Positions 54,958-61,389 of a stretch of DNA of 61,389 nt are shown in pieces. Made by a program: the position numbers and the translations under genes. The notes beneath the pieces are model-generated. The model was not told the origin of the DNA. It worked only from the letters and a program-made list of their open reading frames with translations, and did no database searches. The DNA is taken from contig JAACUG010000082.1 in the NCBI GenBank assembly GCA_009993045.1, forward strand, positions 1-61,389. The letters are read 5' to 3'. Within the stretch, counting starts at the first letter, position 1. Each line of letters starts with the position of its first letter. The stretch is from Cyanobacteria bacterium CG_2015-22_32_23 (lineage in GTDB: Bacteria > Cyanobacteriota > Cyanobacteriia > Cyanobacteriales > Cyanobacteriaceae).

Positions 54958-56295
54958 ATGACTATTGCGAGAACAATTTGTCTAGGTTTTATTACTGTAA
55001 TTTTATTAGGTACAGTGTTATTAATGATGCCTTTTTCTACAGAAACAGGAGAATGGGGAGATTTTATTACTGCCTTATTCACTTCAACATCCGCCGTATG
55101 TGTAACAGGTTTAATCGTAGTTGATACAGGTACTTATTTTTCTTTTTGGGGTGAATTATTTATCTTGTTTCTGATTCAAATAGGTGGCTTAGGTTATATG
55201 ATTACCACCACCTTTTTAATACTGTTAATTGGTAAAAAGTTTGATTTTAGACAAAAAATCGCTATAAACGAATCATTTGATCGTCCATTTCTTCAAGGAA
55301 GTCGCAATTTAGTCATCTCAGTCTTTGCTACGACATTTATCTTGGAATTGATAGCAATAATGTTCCTATTTCCCGTATTTACTAATGATTATGGTATGAG
55401 ACAAGGATTATGGTTAGCTATTTTTCATACTATTAGCGCTTGGAATAACGCAGGATTTAGTCTATTTGTAGATAGTCTTATGGGTTATAAAACTTCTGTG
55501 GTTGTCAATTTAGTCATTACCTGTTTAATTATTTTGGGGGGTATTGGTTATCAAGTCATCATTGAATTTTCTTTTTGGGTGATAGAGAAAATTAAAAATA
55601 ATAAAAAACACATACAAGATTTTTCTCTTAACTTTAAAGTTGTCATTACCACCACTATTGTTTTATTATTATTCGGTACAATCGCATTTTTCCTAACAGA
55701 ATTTCATAATAATGAGACTTTTGCTTCCTTATCTTTATCCGATAGAATTATCGCATCTTGGTTTCAATCTGTAACTACACGAACTGCTGGTTTCAATTCC
55801 ATTGATATTAGTAAAATGACGACTGCTGGTTTATTTATTTCTATTGGTTTAATGTTTATTGGTGCAAGTCCAAGTGGTACTGGTGGAGGTATAAAAACTA
55901 CGACTTTAAGCATCTTGATGAATAGCACTAGAGCTGTATTACGAGGCAAAGAGGCGGTAATATTACATAAAAGAGAAGTACCAGTATCTTTAATTTTAAA
56001 AGCAATGGCGGTAGTTTTTGGTTCAATGATAACAGTCGTAACAATTACTCTAACAATTTCCTTAATTCATCCGGATTTCTCTTTCCTTGATATTTTATTT
56101 GAAGTAGTTTCTGCCTTTGCTACCGTTGGCTTATCTACAGGTATCACCGCTAGTTTATCAACATTGGCAAAATTAGCATTAGTTTTTACCATGTATTTAG
56201 GACGAGTAGGAGTATTATTATTTATGGCAGCTATTGTAGGAGATCCTAAACCTAGTCGTATCGAGTATCCTGAAGAAAATCTGTTAGTAGGTTAA
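54958..56295 (+). CDS. ktrB: Potassium uptake protein KtrB (TrkH family)
   Basis: A 445-residue membrane protein that imports K+ driven by Na+ or membrane potential. Four pore loops carry the selectivity glycine: TSAVCVTGLIVVDTG, ISAWNNAGFSLF, TRTAGFNSIDIS and SAFATVGLSTGITA. About ten helices plus pore loops are present. The ATG at 54958 gives the usual start with a short cytosolic segment. It is followed six bases later by ktrA, so they form one operon. No ktrE is next to them. Confidence 0.94.
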   Translation: MTIARTICLGFITVILLGTVLLMMPFSTETGEWGDFITALFTSTSAVCVTGLIVVDTGTYFSFWGELFILFLIQIGGLGYMITTTFLILLIGKKFDFRQKIAINESFDRPFLQGSRNLVISVFATTFILELIAIMFLFPVFTNDYGMRQGLWLAIFHTISAWNNAGFSLFVDSLMGYKTSVVVNLVITCLIILGGIGYQVIIEFSFWVIEKIKNNKKHIQDFSLNFKVVITTTIVLLLFGTIAFFLTEFHNNETFASLSLSDRIIASWFQSVTTRTAGFNSIDISKMTTAGLFISIGLMFIGASPSGTGGGIKTTTLSILMNSTRAVLRGKEAVILHKREVPVSLILKAMAVVFGSMITVVTITLTISLIHPDFSFLDILFEVVSAFATVGLSTGITASLSTLAKLALVFTMYLGRVGVLLFMAAIVGDPKPSRIEYPEENLLVG

Positions 56296-56301
56296 AATTT
56301 T

Positions 56302-57072
56302 ATGGGCATCAACAATAAATCAACGTCTAATATCAGTAATAGCAATAGCAATAGCAATCAAAGATTTAAGAATATATTTAGTTTAGATCTTTCTTCCATC
56401 AAATTTTTAAATAATCTCAGGAAAGAAAGTCGTCAATTTGCCGTCATCGGTTTAGGTAGATTTGGCAGAGCCGTATCTCAAACTTTGCATAACATGGGTT
56501 ATGATGTCTTAGGTGCGGATGTTGATGAGAAATTAGTTGCTCAAGCCTTAACCGATAAAATAGCTACTAGCGCCATTCGTCTTGATTGTACCGAACTTAG
56601 TGCCTTAAAAGAAGCAGGAATTTTAGAATTAGATACCGTTATCATCGCCATCGGTAACTATTTAGAAGAAAGCATTGTTACTACCCTAAATGTTAAAGAA
56701 GGGGGAGTCAAATATATTGTTGCTAAAGCATCATCGGAAACCCACGGTAAATTATTAAAAAAAGTGGGCGCTGATTTAGTTGTTTATCCTGAACATGAAG
56801 CAGGATGCGAATTAGCTTATACTCTAACTAAACCAGGAATCCTTGATCGTTTTGAATTAGATCCTGATAATAGCATAGTAGAAGTATCTATTCCTCCTGA
56901 ATTTGACAATAAAACTTTAGCTGAAGTGAAGTTGCGTAGTCATTATGGTTTAAATGTTTTAGCGGTGGGTAATGATGATAAATTTATAATTAATCCCCCT
57001 CCAAACTATGTATTAACAAAAGGGTTGTCGATGGTGGTTATTGGTTCAAATAAGGACATTAATCGATTATAG
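56302..57072 (+). CDS. ktrA: KtrA/TrkA-type K+ channel gating subunit (RCK)
   Basis: A 256-residue cytosolic ring protein that binds nucleotides and gates KtrB. The RCK_N domain is FAVIGLGRFGRAVSQTLHNM, with the GxGxxG turn and the acidic end of strand 2 (LGADVDEK). The RCK_C domain follows (VEVSIPPEFDNKTLAEVKLR, NVLAVGNDDKFIINPP). The N-terminus has an extra low-complexity head of Asn-Ser repeats (SNISNSNSNSNQ) before residue 45. This head is absent from typical 220-residue KtrA proteins and may be a start-site artefact or a real extension. Confidence 0.93.
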   Translation: MGINNKSTSNISNSNSNSNQRFKNIFSLDLSSIKFLNNLRKESRQFAVIGLGRFGRAVSQTLHNMGYDVLGADVDEKLVAQALTDKIATSAIRLDCTELSALKEAGILELDTVIIAIGNYLEESIVTTLNVKEGGVKYIVAKASSETHGKLLKKVGADLVVYPEHEAGCELAYTLTKPGILDRFELDPDNSIVEVSIPPEFDNKTLAEVKLRSHYGLNVLAVGNDDKFIINPPPNYVLTKGLSMVVIGSNKDINRL

Positions 57073-57269
57073 TTAAGTAGGCAAAATTAATCCTATGTTT
57101 ACTTTCTCAAAGACAAAAGACACTCATACAAGAGGTGGCAAAAATTATTAGTTATTGTTATTAGTTTCAAAATATATCCCTAAATGCTTTACTACTTATA
57201 GTAACAATTTAATACTCCATCTTAGTCAAATTACTGTAATGGAGAATATTGTGTTAATTATTTAATTAT

Positions 57270-57446
57270 TTACCTAAAATACCTATCTTTAACAGAATTG
57301 TATTGGGATTTTCCTTCACTATCTGGTTGACAATTAGGACATGAAACAGGATAGTAATCAAAAGAGTTGATATAATCAGACAGTCTCTTTTCTAAAATCT
57401 TTCCTGTACCTTTACACTTAATACAAAATTTCATTGCTTTACTCAT
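57270..57446 (-). CDS. Small CxxC zinc-ribbon-like protein, 58 residues
   Basis: A short gene. Translation from ATG 57446 gives MSKAMKFCIKCKGTGKILEK followed by RLSDYINSFDYYPVSCPNCQ and a Lys-rich end. Two CxxC pairs (FCIKC and SCPNC) about 30 residues apart, with a GTGK turn, look like a zinc ribbon of the DnaJ or rubredoxin style. Its reading frame is intact and AT-rich codon use is normal. No good SD is visible. I do not recognise a family; an RNA- or protein-binding role is possible. Confidence 0.65.
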   Translation of the reverse strand: MSKAMKFCIKCKGTGKILEKRLSDYINSFDYYPVSCPNCQPDSEGKSQYNSVKDRYFR

Positions 57447-57718
57447 TATTGACTTATTCTTGTGATAGGATTACTCTAACTATCTTTTTAAAAGATTATC
57501 TCGTTAAAATTACTGATTTTATTGTAAATTTATGTTAAGAAGTTTAAGTAATTATTCAGTATTATTTGTTAACAAAAACTTCAAAGTAAAAATTTTCGTA
57601 ATATTTTGTGAAAAATTGTATTTAATTTGACATCACAACAAAAATTATCTATTAAGTAACCGTAAAAATACAGAAAAAATTTTCTTTCCTCGAAAAGAGT
57701 CTAAACTTTATTGATACC

Positions 57719-58465
57719 TCAAACAGAAATACTGCTCACATAAGCAACAATCAAGAATAAAGCATCAGTAAAAATAGTTGCTAAAACCGCCCCCGCAAAA
57801 GCAATATAGTGAGTTTCTTTTTTAACTAAAGCGTATAAACTAATTCCTAGTAAAACATTAGCTAATAGTACAGCCCAACTAATTCCCCAAACAGTTTGCA
57901 CTTGAGCGATAGCCCCTTGTAAGATAGGTTTAACTAAAGTCGGGTTAGTAACCATGATTTCTTGCCAATAGGGGATTAATCCTACTATATAAAAGTATAA
58001 GTCAGTAATGGCAGTACCCAGCAATGAACCGAGATAAAAATAGTTACCAATCTTACTCCAACCTTTTGATAAACACCACAAAGCAAAAGGTAAACCAATG
58101 GCTTCAATGGGGATATGAATAGCTGGATTATACCGTAACCACCCCCAATAAATTGAACCACAAAGCCAACTCCAACTAAAACCCCAGAGAATATCACCCC
58201 AAAGATAGCTGTGAGGTTGACGTTGAGCGTAAAAACTAAGCCCAAACCAAAAAAGGGTTAAAAGAAGACTAAGCCAAGGAAAAATCCTTACCAAAGGTGC
58301 TTGAAAAAATACAGGAATAGAAACTAAAAAAGCCGAAGCGAAAAAAACGAGTATATTTTGACGCTTTTGTTTTTCCCACCACCAACTAGAGAGTAAATTA
58401 AGAAAATTATCTCTCAGGGGTACAATGGAAGTTGTTAATTGAGATAAAAGGGTATTAGTGAACAA
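57719..58465 (-). CDS. DUF3120 domain-containing membrane protein
   Basis: A 248-residue cyanobacterial membrane protein with about seven helices. ASAFLVSIPVFFQAPLVRIF and DILWGFSWSWLCGSIYWGWL are typical of DUF3120, as are PIEAIGLPFALWCLSKGWSK and LLANVLLGISLYALV. It has been assigned no function. The gene is alone; the region downstream (57447-57718) shows nothing I can name. Confidence 0.85.
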   Translation of the reverse strand: MFTNTLLSQLTTSIVPLRDNFLNLLSSWWWEKQKRQNILVFFASAFLVSIPVFFQAPLVRIFPWLSLLLTLFWFGLSFYAQRQPHSYLWGDILWGFSWSWLCGSIYWGWLRYNPAIHIPIEAIGLPFALWCLSKGWSKIGNYFYLGSLLGTAITDLYFYIVGLIPYWQEIMVTNPTLVKPILQGAIAQVQTVWGISWAVLLANVLLGISLYALVKKETHYIAFAGAVLATIFTDALFLIVAYVSSISV

Positions 58466-58951
58466 AATTGCTTAATATTTCTTTACTTATCGTAAGTTAT
58501 TGTGTAATAATAACAGGAAATTAAACCGAAACAAATAAAAGAGTGAATTATAAATAAATCTAAATAAACGAAAACAGAAAAAACAACACAAATGTATCTG
58601 TTTTATATTTTAAGATTAATATATATATCTTTTCAAGTCAAAAGCCCACTAGACACTTGATAAAATCTTTTATGATTCTTTTTTTGTATCGTACTCTAAA
58701 TATAATTGAAGTCTGTATTAATCTTAATTTCTTTTTTTATTTATATCATCTTCGTTTTACTTCTAACTTCCCTTTCACCGATAATTTTATCCCTCACGGA
58801 TGGTAATACGCAATAGAAATATTACTCATGATATGTAATAATACAAGATTAGTTTCCCTATAAAGGGTTCTTGACTGTTAAAATTCATTACTATGTAAAT
58901 ATATTTTTATTTATTTTATATTTAGTTTTTATTTAATTTTTATTACAAACA
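58466..58951 (+). promoter_or_regulatory. sseA upstream region with possible promoter
   Basis: TTGACT at 58871-58876 and TGTAAA at 58894-58899, spaced by 17 bp, make a plausible sigma-70 promoter about 50 bp before the sseA start. The rest is AT-rich without genes. The assignment is by consensus only. Confidence 0.4.
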
Positions 58952-59770
58952 ATGGGTCACACTAAGACTACCGTCTCGGCACAATGGCTCAAAGATAATC
59001 TCGATAATCCTCAAGTTAAAATTATTGACTGTCGTTTTCTTTTATCAGAAAGTGATTGGGGTTATCAACAATATAATCATAGCCATATTGAAAATGCTTA
59101 TTATTTTCACTTAAATCAAGATTTTTCTAGTCCTATTCAACCCCATGGAGGTCGTCATCCTTTACCCGACAATCAAGTTTTTGCCGATAAATTAGCACAA
59201 ATTGGTATTATCCAAAACCAAACCACCGTTGTTATTTATGATTCCTCTCGTTTTGCCTTTTCAGCCCGTTTATGGTGGCTTTTACGTTATCTAGGTCATA
59301 ATCAAGTTTTTGTCCTTGATGGCGGTTGGCAACAATGGCAACAACTTAATTATCCCGTTACAAATATTACTCCTACTCTTTCTCAAGGTTATTTTTCTCC
59401 TCAACCACAACAAGATTGGCTTGTAAATATTGATTACGTTAAACAAGTTCTAAATTCAAACTCTACCGTTATTATTGACGCTAGAAGTGGCGATCGCTAT
59501 CGAGGAGAAGTCGAACCCATAGATCCTGTAGCTGGGAGTATTCCATCTGCTCAAAACATTTTTTGGCAAGAAATGACTACAGAGGAAGGAAAACTTAAAT
59601 CAGTAGAAGAATTAAAAGCTATTTGGCAACCATATCAAAATTATCCAGAAATAATAGTCTATTGTGGTTCAGGAGTAACCGCTTGTGTAGATATTTTGGC
59701 ATTGAACACAATTAATCTTTGTCAGTGTAAATTATATTCTGGAGGTTGGAGTGATTGGTGTTCTTACTAA
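58952..59770 (+). CDS. sseA: Two-domain thiosulfate/3-mercaptopyruvate sulfurtransferase
   Basis: A 272-residue tandem rhodanese. The N-terminal non-catalytic domain has KIIDCRFLL, followed by PHGGRHPLPDNQVFADKL and DGGWQQWQQLNYP. The C-terminal domain carries IDARSGDRYRGEVEPIDPVA and the active loop YCGSGVTACVDILAL, with Cys as the persulfide carrier. CGSGVTA is the form typical of mercaptopyruvate-type enzymes. It is alone, with no transport genes near. Confidence 0.93.
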   Translation: MGHTKTTVSAQWLKDNLDNPQVKIIDCRFLLSESDWGYQQYNHSHIENAYYFHLNQDFSSPIQPHGGRHPLPDNQVFADKLAQIGIIQNQTTVVIYDSSRFAFSARLWWLLRYLGHNQVFVLDGGWQQWQQLNYPVTNITPTLSQGYFSPQPQQDWLVNIDYVKQVLNSNSTVIIDARSGDRYRGEVEPIDPVAGSIPSAQNIFWQEMTTEEGKLKSVEELKAIWQPYQNYPEIIVYCGSGVTACVDILALNTINLCQCKLYSGGWSDWCSY

Positions 59771-60242
59771 TTAACTATTTGTTCGATTTGAGTTATTAAT
59801 AAAAATTTCAGATAATTTTCAATTCTTCTATTAAATTATTGTACTAATGCTATTTTTGCTGATAAAACTTTTATGTAAGAAAATATAGCAATGTTTAAAT
59901 CATTTGCAAATAATTAAAGATTAAAAAATAAATCTGTCAATTTTACTATATCTGTAATCTAACAATTAAAGACTGAAAGCGAATAACTAATAGCTAACAT
60001 CTGTAAAAAAAAACTCACATAGTAAGAATGCTATAGCTAGATTAAAATAATATCTATAAGTATAAATTTAACAGTATATTTTATTACGAAATGATAAAAA
60101 TAATTATAGTTAAAAACAACTTTTATATAAGAAAATTAGACTAATTTTATTGAATTAGTATAGAATATAATCATAGTTATATATATATTAAAATATTGCA
60201 TTTTATTTTTATTTTTAAATTATTAAATTAAACCTTATTTAT
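59771..60242. other. Very AT-rich intergenic region
   Basis: It lies between sseA and the NYN gene. Poly-A/T tracts dominate; no ORF, RNA gene or repeat was recognised. It should carry the promoter of the NYN gene. Confidence 0.5.
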
Positions 60243-61016
60243 ATGGAAAATTTTGAACTAAATAATGGCAATTTTAGCCTAGGGAAAAAGTATTTAGAAC
60301 TTAAATCAGAAATTAATACAGAAACAAATTTTCATGGAGAGAATAATGAGAATAATCCATTAAATCAGAAACCACAACTTATTCCACGTCCTGAATATAA
60401 CCCAGAATTTCAAGTTAATTCCACAACAATAATCACATCAACCACCGAAATTAATCACAATAATCATCATAGTTACCATAATAATCATCAAATAAATTCC
60501 CATCGATTAAGAGATAGAATTTCTATATTTGTTGATGGGAATAATATGTTTTATGCACAACAAAAAAATGGCTGGTTTTTCGATCCTAGAAAAGTAATTG
60601 ACTATTTTTCAGAAGAATCAGGATTTATGTTAATTAATGCTTTTTGGTACACAGGATTAAAAGATTCTCAAGATCAAAGAGGCTTTCGAGATGCTTTAAT
60701 TAGTCTAGGTTATACCGTACGCACGAAAATCCTAAAAGAATATTACGATGATAGTTCAGGAAGATTCTCTCAAAAAGCCAACTTAGATATTGAAATAGTA
60801 GTAGATATGTTTAATACCGTTGACCAATACGATAGAGTGGTTTTATTTAGCGGTGATGGAGACTTTGAAAGAGCCATAGAACTATTAAGGTCAAAAAACA
60901 CTCATATTACTGTTGTTTCTACCGATGGCATGATTGCTAGAGAATTACGAAACGCAACAGATAGATATATGGATCTTAATGAGATCAGAAACTGTATAGA
61001 AAAACGAGACTATTAG
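60243..61016 (+). CDS. NYN-domain protein, LabA/DUF88 family
   Basis: A 257-residue protein with two parts. Residues 1-95 are low-complexity and rich in Asn and His (EINHNNHHSYHNNHQINSHR). The NYN (PIN-like) domain covers about 96-250. Conserved acidic residues for metal-dependent RNase chemistry are in RDRISIFVDGNNMFYAQQ, then LDIEIVVDMFN and VLFSGDGDFERAIELL. Relatives include LabA, which adjusts circadian gene expression in Synechococcus. The nuclease activity is inferred from the fold. It is monocistronic and starts at ATG 60243. Confidence 0.87.
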   Translation: MENFELNNGNFSLGKKYLELKSEINTETNFHGENNENNPLNQKPQLIPRPEYNPEFQVNSTTIITSTTEINHNNHHSYHNNHQINSHRLRDRISIFVDGNNMFYAQQKNGWFFDPRKVIDYFSEESGFMLINAFWYTGLKDSQDQRGFRDALISLGYTVRTKILKEYYDDSSGRFSQKANLDIEIVVDMFNTVDQYDRVVLFSGDGDFERAIELLRSKNTHITVVSTDGMIARELRNATDRYMDLNEIRNCIEKRDY

Positions 61017-61076
61017 ATATACAGAGCATGAATAATTCTTGAAAGATTCTTACTGTTATAAAAATGACTCTTAAAT

Positions 61077-61099
61077 GTAGGGTGGGCAATGCCCACAAA
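61077..61099 (+). repeat. GTAGGGTGGGCAATGCCCAC palindromic repeat
   Basis: GTGGGC (61082-61087) and GCCCAC (61091-61096) pair around AAT. Related to 28901-28930. It lies downstream of the NYN gene and may act as a terminator, though it lacks a T run. Confidence 0.6.
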
Positions 61100-61308
61100 C
61101 CGCCTCAGTGAACTATAGGTGATGCTAAGAAAATAGGAGGTAATAATTAGACTTCTTACAGAAGTATAGTAATGAGTAATAAGTAATGAGTTAAAAAATT
61201 AACGTTTTCGATCCTAAAATAGATTTTACTTTTTATGTTTCAAGAGGTCTATTGATTTAAACATTAGTCAAATTGATTTTCAGGAATTATCTAGGCTTAA
61301 TTTAATTA

Positions 61309-61389
61309 GGGTTTGCTGAATAAATCAGAAAGCTATTAAAATCAAGGCTTGGGGCATCGTTAAGTTAATAAAAAAGTGCGTAGTTTTAG
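61309..61389. mobile_element. Left end of second MITE-like copy, cut by window edge
   Basis: These 81 bases are identical to 20677-20757. The hexamer before it is TAATTA, close to the TAGTTA target of the first copy. The element continues past the window, so its right end and length are not visible. Confidence 0.85.

Overview
The window is a piece of a low-GC cyanobacterial chromosome. The evidence is about ten copies of the HIP1 palindrome GCGATCGC in very AT-rich DNA, short tandem heptamer repeats between genes, and a gene set typical of the phylum: a fused panC-cmk gene, SLH/OprB porin, DUF1830, DUF3120 and DUF4327 proteins, several DnaK paralogues, a lumenal-type pentapeptide protein and a LabA-like NYN protein. 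The composition resembles Cyanobacterium or Geminocystis-type genomes, but the species is not determined. No rRNA, tRNA, CRISPR array or prophage was recognised.

Layout. 1-9.3 kb: heptamer repeat array, 2-Cys PrxQ, tRNA hydroxylase TrhO, a GH57/DUF3536 glycoside hydrolase, a GNAT-like protein, a glycosyltransferase-like protein and cobyrinate amidase CbiA. 9.6-16.1 kb: fermentative AdhE, a 1-Cys PrxQ paralogue, DUF1830, and nrdB split by a 451-nt group I intron that carries a dead HNH endonuclease. 16.4-23.1 kb: DnaK3-type chaperone, SLH porin, a small coiled-coil membrane protein next to a 229-bp MITE-like element, PanC-Cmk and a pentapeptide protein. 23.2-30.0 kb, mostly minus strand: a surface-glycan-like cluster (two SDR epimerases, a frameshifted methyltransferase, a GtrA-GT2 fusion, a polytopic membrane protein) interrupted by an HepT/MntA toxin-antitoxin module with a third small gene. 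30.1-41.8 kb: PdxH, MoeB-rhodanese, a secreted Cys-repeat protein, DUF4327, a CPA2 antiporter with UspA domains, an ABC-ATPase pseudogene, a Slt transglycosylase, a frameshifted VWA protein, an alpha/beta hydrolase and a methyltransferase. 41.9-53.5 kb: pilB-pilT-pilC, grpE-dnaK1 and a large LOV-GGDEF-EAL protein. 53.9-61.4 kb: a CysQ/HAL2-like nucleotidase, KtrB-KtrA potassium uptake, a small CxxC protein, DUF3120, a two-domain rhodanese, the NYN protein and the left end of a second copy of the MITE.

How genes work together. PilB and PilT are the extension and retraction ATPases and PilC the platform of type IV pili. GrpE is the exchange factor for DnaK1. KtrA gates KtrB. MntA is expected to neutralise HepT. 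The two epimerases, the lipid-linked-sugar-type GT2 and the membrane protein probably make or export a surface polysaccharide.

The most unusual observations are the nrdB intron, whose P1, P7 and P10 pairings can be read directly; the GtrA-GT2 fusion whose linker is made of a dispersed palindromic repeat that is intergenic elsewhere in the window; the MITE with terminal inverted repeats and a 6-bp target duplication; the LOV domain in the c-di-GMP enzyme; and a composite repeat (heptamers plus a GGAAACGGGG-type tail) found at four intergenic sites.
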